Assembly: GCF_006337165.1 (NCBI RefSeq)
Contig: NZ_CP040896.1
Coordinates: 434,001 to 498,000 of the forward strand
Origin: Hymenobacter jejuensis
Lineage (GTDB): Bacteria; Bacteroidota; Bacteroidia; Cytophagales; Hymenobacteraceae
Length of the DNA stretch: 64,000 nt
Reading direction: 5' to 3'
This document shows positions 9,060-18,412 of the stretch, piece after piece. Both the position numbers and the translations under genes were made by a program. Each line of letters begins with the position of its first letter. Within the stretch, counting starts at the first letter, position 1. The notes under the pieces are model-generated. The model worked only from the letters and a program-made list of their open reading frames with translations. It was not told the origin of the DNA and did not search any database.

Positions 9060-11744
9060 ATGTCTGATTCATCCTCTATACCGGCTAGCACCTTACGCGG
9101 CTTGCGCTGGAGCATGATTGCGACGGGTGCTATTGCCGTATTGCAATTCGTGTACTCGGCGGTCATGTCGCGCCTGCTTACGCCCGCCGATTTTGGCTTG
9201 ATGGGGATGGCAATGGTGGTCATTAGCTTCGGCAGCTATTTTGCCCAAATGGGTCTGGAGCAAGCGCTTATCCAGCGTCAGGATCTACAGCCCGTTCACG
9301 TGCGAGCTACGTTCACGGTAGCGCTTGTGCTGGGCCTTGCCGCAACTGGGATTGTATGGTTGGGCGCCCCACTCATTAAGCATCTTTTCTCGGAGCCAGG
9401 CGTGGTGGAAGTACTGCGGGCTATGTCCTTTACTTTCCTGTTCACAAGCCTAGGCGCCACTTCGCTCAGCCTGCTACGGCGGCAGCTGGCCTTCGATCTG
9501 CTGGCGCGGATCGAGTTGGGCAGCTTCTTGTTTGGTTATGGTGTAGTAGGCTTGGGCATGGCTTGGGCTGGCTACGGGATTTGGAGTCTGGTTGGGGCCA
9601 CACTCACTAACCAACTCCTGACGGCCGTGGTGGCGTGGCTTTATGTTCGCCATAGTCTGAGTCCGCCAATTCGCTGGGAACACTACCAGCCGCTCCTGCA
9701 TTTTGGGGGCGCTGTTTCGGCAGTTAGCATCCTCGAATTTGTAGGCAGTAACCTCGACCGTGTCGGAATTGGCCGCTTGCTGGGCACGTGGTCGCTGGGC
9801 CTGTACAACCGCACCCTGATGCTGGTGCATTTACCGTTATATCATCTTAGCAACAGTATTTCGCGGGTTTTGCTGCCTTCGTACAGCAGCCTACAAAATG
9901 ATTTGCCTAAGCTGCGCCAACTCTACCTGACGGCTATTACGCTGTCGGTGTGGATACTGCTGCCATTGGCCGCCGGTATTTCTGCCGCTGCTGAGCCTAT
10001 CGTGCGCGTAGCGCTGGGGCCGCAGTGGGATGCTGCTATTCCGTTGTTGGGCTTACTGGCTTTGGTGGTGGGTTTCAACCTGCTTACCATGTACAGCGGC
10101 GCGCTCTGCGAGGCCTTGGCCAAGCTTAAGTTTAAAGTGGCGTTGCAGAGTTGCCTGATTGTGGTGATGGGCGCAGGCCTCTGGGTATCATCGCATTATG
10201 GCCTGACTGCTATGGTCTTGACCATTCTGGCGGTAGAAGTGGTGCGCAACTTAGCATATCAGTTAGCCATTCGGCGGTATTTGTCGATTTCCATTGCTGA
10301 GCTTTGGAGCTGCTACTGGCCGGCCCTGTTTACAGGCTTGCTGGTTGCAATCGTGCTGGGCAGTGTACGCCTTGGTTTGGCCGCATTGCACGCGGGCGCT
10401 CTGCTACAGCTGCTGATCTTGCTACCATTGGGTGCGGTAGCGCTGTTCGGGCAATTGCTCATGCCTTGGAACCGCTTCGTTCGGATGCGCTTTTACCACG
10501 AGATCCGGGAACACCTACGGCCCGGCCCGCTTCGCGACCGCCTCATCAACTTGCTGGCTCCGTCGCCGGTTGGCCGTCGCCCCAAAGGTTGGGTGGCAGC
10601 GAATGTCCGGAGCGTATTAGTCAAGAGATTTAGCCGTACGCTACTCGGACCGGTGGCCGGTAGCCTACCTGCTTCTGCGGCCCGTTCGCTGGTCGAAATT
10701 TCCGGCTGGGACAGCCTGCAACCGCATGTTTCAGCCATTGAGGAGTTGGAAGAGCCGCAAGTTGTTTACTACGATTTTCCGATTTATTACCCCACGTATT
10801 TCCGGCGGCACAAAGCATTTGGTGCGCGCTTTGCCTACTCGTTGCGTGATGTGTGCGTGTCGCCTTATTCAGGCCTCACCTGGATCCCGGCCGCCAACGT
10901 GACCTTGGCCGAAAGCATTGGCTCGGTGCGCCGATTGGCGGGTTGGGGCAATAATACTCCCGAGCTGCTGCTGCCCCTGCAACCATTGGTCGCTTCCGGG
11001 CCTGTTGTGGTTTGTCCGCCCAGCCCTTTTTTCCATTGGCTTACCGAAATTCTGCCTAACACGTTGGAGGCCAAGCGCCGCTGGCCTGATGCCAAGCTAT
11101 TGTTGCCACCTGCGGCGGCTTGCCCTGCTTACATGGGTCAGGCGTTGGCGTTGGCTTTTGGTCCCGATTGGGAACAACAGACCGTGCGGGCTGACGGGGC
11201 TGTACGAGTGCCGCAGCTGCAACTACTGCCCGTAGAGTCCGATGCAGGCTTTGTACATCCGTCGGCTATTCATGAGTTGCGACAGACTTTTCTGTCACCG
11301 TTGCCTGAAGAAGACATTCCCGGTCGTCGACACGTATATATATCCCGGCGGTTGGCCACTGCCCGGCAACTAGCCGATGAGGCGCAGTTGGAAGAGGCGC
11401 TGAATGACCTTGGTGTGGAAATCGTATACAACGAAAACCTCGATTTTTCGGAACAAGTACAATGCTATGCTGGAGCCCAAACCATCATTGCCCTACACGG
11501 AGCCGGTCTTACCCACATGGTGTGGGCCAATCCAGGTTTGGACGTACTAGAGATATTTCCCAACGGCTACTTCAACGACTGCTACGCTCGTCTGGCAACC
11601 GCATTAGGGCATAATTACCAATACATTGCAGCCGGCACTTCGCAACAAGCAGTTGTTGGTGGCGCGCTTCCGCTCAAAGAAATCATAGGCCGCGTCGAGC
11701 AGCTGATAGTCTCCCCTTCTTCATCTATTCTTCAACCCGCTTAA
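9060..11744 (+). CDS. Fusion: Wzx-type flippase (MOP superfamily) + GT61 glycosyltransferase
   Basis: An 894-residue two-part protein. Residues about 1-480 are a multi-helix lipopolysaccharide/oligosaccharide flippase: the start ASTLRGLRWSMIATGAIAVLQF is typical of the Polysacc_synt family, with many hydrophobic segments up to LLMPWNRFVRMRFY. Residues about 570-890 match a GT61/DUF563 glycosyltransferase: FFHWLTEILPN, RRHVYISRR, and ALHGAGLTHMVWA near residues 800-815. Each half is about the length of a stand-alone family member, so this reads as a true fusion in one uninterrupted frame. It would couple transfer of a sugar to membrane flipping of the lipid-linked repeat unit. Which sugar is transferred is unknown. 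Confidence 0.85.
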   Translation: MSDSSSIPASTLRGLRWSMIATGAIAVLQFVYSAVMSRLLTPADFGLMGMAMVVISFGSYFAQMGLEQALIQRQDLQPVHVRATFTVALVLGLAATGIVWLGAPLIKHLFSEPGVVEVLRAMSFTFLFTSLGATSLSLLRRQLAFDLLARIELGSFLFGYGVVGLGMAWAGYGIWSLVGATLTNQLLTAVVAWLYVRHSLSPPIRWEHYQPLLHFGGAVSAVSILEFVGSNLDRVGIGRLLGTWSLGLYNRTLMLVHLPLYHLSNSISRVLLPSYSSLQNDLPKLRQLYLTAITLSVWILLPLAAGISAAAEPIVRVALGPQWDAAIPLLGLLALVVGFNLLTMYSGALCEALAKLKFKVALQSCLIVVMGAGLWVSSHYGLTAMVLTILAVEVVRNLAYQLAIRRYLSISIAELWSCYWPALFTGLLVAIVLGSVRLGLAALHAGALLQLLILLPLGAVALFGQLLMPWNRFVRMRFYHEIREHLRPGPLRDRLINLLAPSPVGRRPKGWVAANVRSVLVKRFSRTLLGPVAGSLPASAARSLVEISGWDSLQPHVSAIEELEEPQVVYYDFPIYYPTYFRRHKAFGARFAYSLRDVCVSPYSGLTWIPAANVTLAESIGSVRRLAGWGNNTPELLLPLQPLVASGPVVVCPPSPFFHWLTEILPNTLEAKRRWPDAKLLLPPAAACPAYMGQALALAFGPDWEQQTVRADGAVRVPQLQLLPVESDAGFVHPSAIHELRQTFLSPLPEEDIPGRRHVYISRRLATARQLADEAQLEEALNDLGVEIVYNENLDFSEQVQCYAGAQTIIALHGAGLTHMVWANPGLDVLEIFPNGYFNDCYARLATALGHNYQYIAAGTSQQAVVGGALPLKEIIGRVEQLIVSPSSSILQPA

Positions 11745-11771
11745 CTACATTATCTATTGTCAATTTTTACT

Positions 11772-12587
11772 ATGACTTCTCCCTCCCAACCATCCTTTGC
11801 TGTGTTTGTGAGCAGTACCGATAGTTACTCTGACTGTTGGGAGCCCTTTTTTATCCTTTTTGCCGATTACTGGCCTGACTACAAAGGCACGATTTATTTG
11901 AATACCGAAACCAAGGATTTCAAATTTCCCGGCCTTAACATCATATGCACGCAGGTAGCCCGCTTCGCTGGCACCAACACCATTGTAAGTGGCAAGCGCA
12001 TCAAGCTTGCTTTACAACACGTTGTAAAAGAAGAAGTTATACTTTATCTAAACGAAGACATCTTCTTGCATGATCGGGTTCGCAGCGACGTTATGAATGA
12101 GCTTGTGGCCTGTATGCACGACCACAACTTGCTTTACATCGGTGTTACGGACCATGCCAACCATGGACCCTTCCGCCCTAGCCCCTACCCGTTGCTCTGG
12201 GAAATCGACAGCTCCGACCCGTATGTGTTCAGCGCCATGCCTTCGCTATGGAACGTGAAGCGGATGGGCCGGTATTTCCGGGCGCACGAAGACCCTTGGC
12301 AGACCGAATATTATATCGCCCGCCGCATCCGGAAGGCCAACGACAAAACCTACACCATCGACCGGACGCAGTTTGACTATCCGGCGCATGCCATCTTGCC
12401 CTTTGCTCCGACTACTGGCGTTTACCGCGGTACGTGGGTGGCCGATGTAGTAGTGGATTTGTTTGCCCAGCACGGCATTCGGGTCGACTACTCGCAACGG
12501 GGCTTCTTCGATCCGGCCGTATCATATCCCCCGCCGTTCCGGCCTTTGTGGCGAAAGGCCGTTTCTGTAGTGCGGTCCATGATCTAA
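11772..12587 (+). CDS. Putative glycosyltransferase, uncharacterised family
   Basis: A 271-residue protein starting at ATG 11772 (MTSPSQPSF); an in-frame TTG at 11757 lies five codons earlier. Sequence such as ILFADYWPDYKGTIYLNTE and VILYLNEDIFLHD looks like a nucleotide-diphospho-sugar transferase fold, with an acidic NEDIF in the usual DxD position. No certain family can be assigned. It lies 27 bp after the flippase fusion and 19 bp before a GT4 gene, within the same operon, so a role in polysaccharide assembly is likely. Confidence 0.55.
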   Translation: MTSPSQPSFAVFVSSTDSYSDCWEPFFILFADYWPDYKGTIYLNTETKDFKFPGLNIICTQVARFAGTNTIVSGKRIKLALQHVVKEEVILYLNEDIFLHDRVRSDVMNELVACMHDHNLLYIGVTDHANHGPFRPSPYPLLWEIDSSDPYVFSAMPSLWNVKRMGRYFRAHEDPWQTEYYIARRIRKANDKTYTIDRTQFDYPAHAILPFAPTTGVYRGTWVADVVVDLFAQHGIRVDYSQRGFFDPAVSYPPPFRPLWRKAVSVVRSMI

Positions 12588-12606
12588 CCGGAGTTAGCTT
12601 ACCCTT

Positions 12607-13818
12607 ATGAAAATCGGACTTGCCACTCCTATCGACATCCCCGCGCTGCATCAGTACCTCGATCTGCCGGAGGGAGTTGCCCAGCCTACTGGCTTGGGGG
12701 GGAGTGCCATTACGCCTCTGGTAACCGGGTTACTCGCCGCCGGGCACGCCGTTTCGATCTATACTCTGGACCTCAAGCTTAGGCAGCCGGTGGTGTTGCG
12801 GGGGCCACAATTGACTATCTACGTAGGCCACTTCCGCAACAAAGCCCGTTATCGGTGCTTCGATTTGTTTAAAAAAGAAGCCGATCAGATTCGGGATTTC
12901 ATCATTCAGGACAATCCTGAGATTGTGCACGCCCATTGGGCTTACGAGTTTGCGCGGGGGGCTTTGGCTAGCGGGTGGCCGCACTTGGTTACGCTCCACG
13001 ACGATCCGTGGCTGGTATTGCGCTACCAGCGGGATCTGTACCGGGTGTTTCGGCTGATGCTGAAGTTACTGGTTCTGAGCCGGGGACGCAATTTTACGGC
13101 TGTGTCGCCTTATCTGGCCAAGGCGTTGGAAACTGCTAAGCGTAAGCCAATTGTCGTTCCGAATGCCGTGCTTCAAGCGCCCGGCGGGCCGCGTTCTTTT
13201 CCGGCCCAGCCGCCCTATCGCATCATTTCCTTGCTTACGGGCTGGTCGGAGCGCAAAAATGCCGATACGGCTCTGCTGGCTTTTCAGGAATTGCGGCGCC
13301 GCTTGGGTTCTAAAGTCGAATACTGGGTATTTGGCGACGAATACGGTCCCGGAGGCCAAGCCCAGCGCTGGGCCGAAGCCAATGCCGCCACCGACGGCGT
13401 GCATTTTGCGGGCCTTAAGTCACACACCGATATCCTGAACCTGCTGCCCGATTTCGACATTCTGCTGCACCCAGCTCGCGAAGAATCCTTCGGCATGACG
13501 CTGGTCGAAGCCATGCAAGCGGGCCTGCCCGTGGTGGCCGGCGAAACGTCGGGAGCGGTGCCGTGGGTGCTCGACGAAGGCCGCTGTGGTGTGCTGGTCG
13601 ATGTAAATTCTCCTACTGCCATGGCCGATGCGCTTTACGATCTGCTGACGCAACCATCTCGTTACGAGGCGCTTAGCACCTACTCCTCTGTTGCGGTTTC
13701 GCAGCGATTTTCTATTCCTGCCGTTACGGCGGCTTATGAGGCTGCTTATCGACAAGTACTTGCAGGTCAACCCCTTACACAGACCGCGCCTCAAGTCGAT
13801 CTGGCTACCAGCAGTTAG
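12607..13818 (+). CDS. GT4-family glycosyltransferase
   Basis: Retaining GT-B-fold glycosyltransferase, 403 residues, probably acting at the inner face of the membrane on the lipid-linked repeat unit. The C-terminal donor-binding signature is clear: HPAREESFGMTLVEAMQAG (about residues 288-306) with the EX7E pair, followed by LPVVAGETSGAVPWVLDEG. The N-terminal half has a Gly-rich start (GLGGSAITPLVTGLLAAGH) and the segment IVHAHWAYEFARGAL. It is embedded in the plus-strand operon between two short gaps. Donor and acceptor sugars cannot be told. Confidence 0.9.
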   Translation: MKIGLATPIDIPALHQYLDLPEGVAQPTGLGGSAITPLVTGLLAAGHAVSIYTLDLKLRQPVVLRGPQLTIYVGHFRNKARYRCFDLFKKEADQIRDFIIQDNPEIVHAHWAYEFARGALASGWPHLVTLHDDPWLVLRYQRDLYRVFRLMLKLLVLSRGRNFTAVSPYLAKALETAKRKPIVVPNAVLQAPGGPRSFPAQPPYRIISLLTGWSERKNADTALLAFQELRRRLGSKVEYWVFGDEYGPGGQAQRWAEANAATDGVHFAGLKSHTDILNLLPDFDILLHPAREESFGMTLVEAMQAGLPVVAGETSGAVPWVLDEGRCGVLVDVNSPTAMADALYDLLTQPSRYEALSTYSSVAVSQRFSIPAVTAAYEAAYRQVLAGQPLTQTAPQVDLATSS

Positions 13819-13829
13819 GCACGTACTCT

Positions 13830-15140
13830 ATGAAAATTAATTTTCGCTTTCTCTATATAGTCGGCATACTGGCAGCGCTGTATTCCGATGTTCTGTTTTC
13901 GGACCTTCTTAGCGGTGCAGCCTCTGAGGATAGCTCAGCCTACGGACTTCAGCTCTATACCCGCATTTTAGTCGGCGGCAGCATTCTGGTAAGCGTGCTG
14001 CTGTACCGCTACATGCGGGGCATTACGCTTTGGGTATTTTGGGGGGCTACAACCATTACGGCCTTGCTGGTCTGCGAATCGTTGCTTCGCTATGGGGTGC
14101 CTATGATTTATCCCCACGTATTCCAGAAAGCGATGGTATTGTACATCCTGACTGCTTCCTACGCCTTCTACAACCGGTTTGGGCGCATTACCATGGGCGA
14201 CATTTCCACGTTGATCTGGATCGGATTTGTGCTTAACCTGGGGTTGGTCAACTACAAAGCGGTTTCCATTGGGGCATTTCTCAACCACGACCGGGGCATT
14301 GTAGCGTCCTCGGCGCTGCTGCTGGTCACGCCTCTGCTTTACCACTTCAACACGTACTTCACGACGCGAGCTGCCAAGCATTTGCTGCTGTTTTTTATGG
14401 CAGCGGGCGCCATCTTCTTCTTTCAGCACCGGACGGTGTGGGTAGTGAGCGCTGCTGCGCTGGGAGTCAACTTCCTGCTATTGCTACGGGTGGCGCCACA
14501 GCGCATCAGCCTCTCGAAGCTAACCCCGATGCTCGGCATTCCGGTGGTGCTGATGATGCTGGCAACAACCTTTATCTTGGTCAGTTACCCCGAGGTGCTG
14601 GACAAGGTATCGGAGAACATGTCGGACATCGAAAACTCGTCGAGTCAAGGTACTGGCTTGTGGCGGCGGGAGCAGTTCCGCTCGTACTGGCCCTTCGTGG
14701 TCAGCCATCCGGTTGCCGGCATGCGGTTTGAAGGTTTCGAACTGCCCATTCAGTTTTACGATCCCGAGCAGGAAAACGGCGGCACCGTATTCGAAGACGG
14801 TTACGGCCACTTTTTCCACAGTTTCTACCTAGATGTACTTTTCTACCTTGGCGGTATCGGCCTGATTGTCTTCATCTTGCCTCACTTGAGCGTTGCTCTT
14901 CGGCTGGTGCGTCGCCCCCCGGTATCGCCGGAAGCTCTGGCTTGGTCGACCCTCATTGTCTCCACGTTGATCTATGGCTACTCTTACCCTTTGCCTTTGA
15001 GCACCTACGGGCTAATTGGGTTTGGGCTTTTGCGCATCAGAGTCCTTGAAGACGATCCGGAGCACTTGCACGAGGCATTGCCCACTAACGCCCCTTCTGC
15101 CACCGCTCCTTCCGATCTTTCGGTTCCTCAGCACGCCTAG
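13830..15140 (+). CDS. O-antigen polymerase/ligase-like membrane protein (Wzy type)
   Basis: A 436-residue integral membrane protein with about ten hydrophobic helices. A hydrophilic loop near residues 265-335 is bounded by SSQGTGLWRREQFRSYWPF and HFFHSFYLDVLFYLGGIG, the arrangement seen in Wzy_C/O-antigen ligase proteins, whose large periplasmic loop carries conserved Arg and His residues. In a Wzx/Wzy pathway it would join flipped repeat units into polymer. The stop is 2 bp before the next start, indicating tight co-translation. Wzy proteins are poorly conserved, so the call rests on topology and context. Confidence 0.72.
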   Translation: MKINFRFLYIVGILAALYSDVLFSDLLSGAASEDSSAYGLQLYTRILVGGSILVSVLLYRYMRGITLWVFWGATTITALLVCESLLRYGVPMIYPHVFQKAMVLYILTASYAFYNRFGRITMGDISTLIWIGFVLNLGLVNYKAVSIGAFLNHDRGIVASSALLLVTPLLYHFNTYFTTRAAKHLLLFFMAAGAIFFFQHRTVWVVSAAALGVNFLLLLRVAPQRISLSKLTPMLGIPVVLMMLATTFILVSYPEVLDKVSENMSDIENSSSQGTGLWRREQFRSYWPFVVSHPVAGMRFEGFELPIQFYDPEQENGGTVFEDGYGHFFHSFYLDVLFYLGGIGLIVFILPHLSVALRLVRRPPVSPEALAWSTLIVSTLIYGYSYPLPLSTYGLIGFGLLRIRVLEDDPEHLHEALPTNAPSATAPSDLSVPQHA

Positions 15141-15142
15141 CT

Positions 15143-16090
15143 ATGATTACCGTTGCCCCTTCTGCCGCCCCTCCAACCACCGCTCCCCGCGTAGCGATAT
15201 TGTTTGTGGTATTCAATCGTACGGATGTTACGACCCGCGTACTGGATTCTATTCGGGCTGCGCGGCCACCCCGCCTGTACGTAGCCGCCGACGGCCCCCG
15301 CGCCGGTCGGCCCGCCGAAGCCGAAGCCTGTGCAACTGTACGCCAGCAAATTCTGGATGGCGTCGACTGGCCCTGCGAAGTGCACACCTTGTTTCGGGAT
15401 GAAAACCTGGGCTGCCGGCAGGCCGTGAGCGGAGCCATCGATTGGTTTTTCAGCCACGAAGAGGCAGGCATTATTCTGGAAGACGACTGCCTGCCGGAAC
15501 CCTCTTTTTATACATATTGCGAGGAGATGCTGCATCATTATCGCGACGATACCCGCGTGATGCACATCAACGGCACCAACTACCTCCGTGGCTGGCACCG
15601 TGATCCCGATTACTCATACTATTTTTCCAACTACTCAGCAATTTGGGGCTGGGCTACTTGGCGCCGAGCTTGGCAGCATTACGATGTAACCACGCGGCTA
15701 CTTCCGGAGCTGGAAGGCAAGCATTATTTCTGGCGGCGCTTTTTCAACTCACTGGAAGCCAGAATGTTGCTTAAGCCACTGTGGGCAACCCACGCACGCA
15801 CCCTCGACACTTGGGATTACCAATGGTCGTTTGCCGTGCTGGTACAATCGGGGCTGTGCATCACGCCGGCAGTCAACCTGATCAGCAACATTGGTTTTGG
15901 GGGCGGCGCCACGCATACGCACAATGCCGCGCATCCTTTGGCCGAGCTCCCTGTAAGAGCGCTTGCTCAGCCGTATCGGCATCCGTCGTTCGTCCTGCGC
16001 GACACGATTTCAGATTACCGTCAACTGCGGGGCACTCTCCGCGACAAAGTAGTTGCGCGACTTCGTAATGTGGCACCCTTTCTGGCATAG
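15143..16090 (+). CDS. GNT-I-like / GT2-type glycosyltransferase
   Basis: A 315-residue GT-A-fold transferase. After a short Pro/Ala-rich start, the core begins RVAILFVVFNRTDVTTRVLDS. The metal-binding acidic motif is in GIILEDDCLPEPSFY (about residues 111-125), resembling the EDD motif of GNT-I-type N-acetylglucosaminyltransferases and their bacterial relatives. The segment YYFSNYSAIWGWATWRRAW is typical of that bacterial subgroup. The gene starts 2 bp after the polymerase stop. The actual sugar is unknown. Confidence 0.82.
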   Translation: MITVAPSAAPPTTAPRVAILFVVFNRTDVTTRVLDSIRAARPPRLYVAADGPRAGRPAEAEACATVRQQILDGVDWPCEVHTLFRDENLGCRQAVSGAIDWFFSHEEAGIILEDDCLPEPSFYTYCEEMLHHYRDDTRVMHINGTNYLRGWHRDPDYSYYFSNYSAIWGWATWRRAWQHYDVTTRLLPELEGKHYFWRRFFNSLEARMLLKPLWATHARTLDTWDYQWSFAVLVQSGLCITPAVNLISNIGFGGGATHTHNAAHPLAELPVRALAQPYRHPSFVLRDTISDYRQLRGTLRDKVVARLRNVAPFLA

Positions 16091-16208
16091 ATTTACAACT
16101 TCCTTATTATTAGCAGTTTATAAGAAGTAAAATCCATAGCCTTCCGCTAACCTCTTTCAAAGCATAATACATTACAGGAGTAGGGGCAGTTTTTAATATA
16201 CAATAATC

Positions 16209-16226
16209 TGATAATCAATAGTTTAC
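16209..16226. promoter_or_regulatory. Recurrent TGATAATCA...GTTTAC motif upstream of a glycosyltransferase gene
   Basis: TGATAATCA at 16209 followed by AGTTTAC at 16220, in the 160-bp gap before the GT4 gene. The same arrangement, TGATAATCAATnGTTTAC, recurs at 30339-30356, and related versions occur in other gaps. It could be a regulator site or part of a promoter; function unknown. The rest of the gap is AT-rich with no other recognisable element. Confidence 0.35.
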
Positions 16227-16250
16227 ACAGCTACTGCTTTTTTTGGTTTC

Positions 16251-17438
16251 ATGGCGCACTCTCAACACAACCCTAAAGTTTTGCATGTACTTCACGCGTT
16301 GCGTTTTAGCGGCGCCGAAGTAATGCTGCGCCTTGCTGCACCCACTGTAAATGCGCAGGGCTATGAGCAGCACATGCTCGCCGACGGTTCGGAGGTAGGC
16401 GACTACGCCGATACGCTGGCGGCAGCGGGCTTCAGGGTGCACCATCGGCCCTTCAAAAACTATTCGATCGGACATTTATGGCAGCTGTACCGCTTTCTGC
16501 GGCAGCAAAAATTCACAGTTGTACACAATCATACCGAGCAGAATTTCTTCTGGTATTTGCTGGTAGCACGCCTGGCAGGTGTGCCGCATCTGGTTTCGAC
16601 GGTGCACAATGCATTTGCTTTCAAAGGACAGGTCAGGATGCGGCGCGGGCTATACCGTTGGATTGCCCGGCAATTGGGTGCACGGTTTACAGCCATTGGG
16701 CCTTCGGTGGCACAGGTAGAAGAAATCACTTACTACAATCCGACCACCTTGGTGCCTAACTGGCTTGATGAGAGCTACTTCGTACCCGCCCGAAATGCCG
16801 AAGAGCGGACTGCGGCGCGCCGTCATTATCAAGTACCTGACGGGACCGTTGTACTTATTTCGGTTGGGGGTTGCTCAGCCATCAAAAATCACGGCGCCAT
16901 TCTCGAAGCACTTGCTGCACTACGTTCGAGGGTTTCGAGCCCTCTGCTTTACCTCCATGTAGGCGAAGGGCAAACGCATCTTGCCGAACAAAAGCAGGCC
17001 CAAGAACTTGGCCTTAGCGATATTGTACGCTTCGTAGGCCAATTGCACGATGTGCGCACGGCACTACTAGCGGCCGATATTTACGTCATGCCTTCTATGT
17101 TCGAAGGGCTTAGCATTTCGCTACTCGAAGCGCTGAGCTGCGGCATGGCTGCTGCCGTGTACGACAATTATGGCCTGCGCGATCTTGTACAAGACGGCCA
17201 AACCGGCCGGTGCGTACCGCCAAACCCCCAGGCACTAACCGAGGCTCTGTACGAGCTGATTGAGTCGCCAGAATTACGTATTAAGTACGGAGCAGCCGCT
17301 CGGCAGTTTATTCAAAAGCACTACTCAATGCGTGATTCCCTTTCCAAATTGCTCCGGCTTTACGGTACCGCTGATCCTAAACTTCAGGAGGAAGCCCAGC
17401 CTAGCGCTCCGCCGACAGCCCCCATTGCTAGTAGCTAG
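16251..17438 (+). CDS. GT4-family glycosyltransferase
   Basis: GT-B-fold retaining glycosyltransferase, 395 residues. The N-terminal acceptor domain opens with VLHVLHALRFSGAEVMLRLA, a typical Gly/Ala-rich GT4 start. The C-terminal donor domain carries PSMFEGLSISLLEALSCGM with the EX7E pair (about residues 284-302), then DNYGLRDLVQDGQTG. It likely adds one sugar of the repeat unit. A 160-bp gap containing a recurrent TGATAATCA motif separates it from the previous gene, so it may have its own promoter. The end of the frame overlaps only a non-coding extension of the next gene. Confidence 0.9.
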   Translation: MAHSQHNPKVLHVLHALRFSGAEVMLRLAAPTVNAQGYEQHMLADGSEVGDYADTLAAAGFRVHHRPFKNYSIGHLWQLYRFLRQQKFTVVHNHTEQNFFWYLLVARLAGVPHLVSTVHNAFAFKGQVRMRRGLYRWIARQLGARFTAIGPSVAQVEEITYYNPTTLVPNWLDESYFVPARNAEERTAARRHYQVPDGTVVLISVGGCSAIKNHGAILEALAALRSRVSSPLLYLHVGEGQTHLAEQKQAQELGLSDIVRFVGQLHDVRTALLAADIYVMPSMFEGLSISLLEALSCGMAAAVYDNYGLRDLVQDGQTGRCVPPNPQALTEALYELIESPELRIKYGAAARQFIQKHYSMRDSLSKLLRLYGTADPKLQEEAQPSAPPTAPIASS

Positions 17439-17472
17439 CTGCTGGCCCATTTATTTTTTGTCCCTGCCTACT

Positions 17473-18312
17473 ATGTTATACATCGTCATTCCAGTTTTCA
17501 ACCGGCTTAAGTATACCCGTGCCTGCCTCGATTCGCTACGCAAACAAACCAACCCGAATTTTCGGGTGGTAATCGTAGACGATGGCTCAACGGATGGTAC
17601 TGCTACTGTTCTCGCAGCCGATTACCCGGAAGTGACTGTGCTGCCTGGTACGGGCTCTTTGTTTTGGACGGCTGGCGTAAATCTGGGGCTTCGCTACGCG
17701 CTAGAGCAAGGCGCCACGTGGTGTATGACCATGAACAACGATGTGGTGGCTTACCCAGATTTTGTGGCGCGCATGATGGAGGCTGCCGAAAGCCGTCCGC
17801 CGGCGCTTTACGGCGCATTCGAGTTGGATGCCAGCACCCAAGAGCCGATTTATGGCGGCGGCTGGCTCGATTGGCGCACCGGCAGCTTCCGCAACTTGCT
17901 CCATGAGTTAACGCCCGAGCAACGCCGCGGCTTGCACCGCACCCAAAACCTGCCCGGCCGTGGCCTGCTCATTCCGCGGGAAGTGTTTGATCGGATTGGG
18001 ATGTTTGCCGAGAAAGTTCTCCCGCATTATTACGCCGATTACGATTTTACCCACCAAGCCCGGCTGGCCGGCTTTGAGGTCTATCTTAACTTCGATGCCC
18101 ATTTGGGCACCTATCCTGAAGAAAGCGGCGACACCCAAAACCGCCAGCGAAAGAGCCTGCGCAATTACTACAACCACCTGTTCAGTATCCGAGGTGGTGC
18201 CAACTTGCGCGACTTCACACGATTTGCGCGCCGCAACTGCCCACCACGTTACCTACCGTTATTCTTAGTTAATGGCTACGCACGCCGCATTGTAGGCTAT
18301 TTTCTGCGTTAA
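17473..18312 (+). CDS. GT2-family glycosyltransferase
   Basis: Inverting GT-A glycosyltransferase, 279 residues. The GT2 core starts at once (MLYIVIPVFNRLKYTRACLDS), with nucleotide-binding VDDGSTDGT (about 39-47) and the DxD-like region TMNNDVVAYPDF (about 90-100). The later segment LPGRGLLIPREVFDRIG and the acidic motif YADYDFTHQAR fit rhamnosyl/galactosyl-transferase-like members. The ATG at 17473 is chosen because upstream in-frame sequence overlaps the previous gene. It is the last gene before a strong terminator (18368-18412). Confidence 0.9.
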   Translation: MLYIVIPVFNRLKYTRACLDSLRKQTNPNFRVVIVDDGSTDGTATVLAADYPEVTVLPGTGSLFWTAGVNLGLRYALEQGATWCMTMNNDVVAYPDFVARMMEAAESRPPALYGAFELDASTQEPIYGGGWLDWRTGSFRNLLHELTPEQRRGLHRTQNLPGRGLLIPREVFDRIGMFAEKVLPHYYADYDFTHQARLAGFEVYLNFDAHLGTYPEESGDTQNRQRKSLRNYYNHLFSIRGGANLRDFTRFARRNCPPRYLPLFLVNGYARRIVGYFLR

Positions 18313-18367
18313 TCGTTGTAAACGACCGCTTTAGTACAGGCACTTACACCCCAACCGCGTCCACGAA

Positions 18368-18412
18368 AAGCAGCTTCCCCTCTCTAATACAGGGAGGGGA
18401 AGCTGCTTTTTT
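18368..18412 (+). terminator. Intrinsic terminator after the glycosyltransferase run
   Basis: Fifteen-base perfect arms at 18368-18382 and 18394-18408 are followed by a T run (18407-18412). It closes the first plus-strand transcription unit of the locus. Confidence 0.85.

Noticed and set aside
17260..17472. N-terminal extension of the GT2 gene
   Set aside because: The extension overlaps the end of the upstream GT4 gene, and the GT2 fold begins exactly at ATG 17473.
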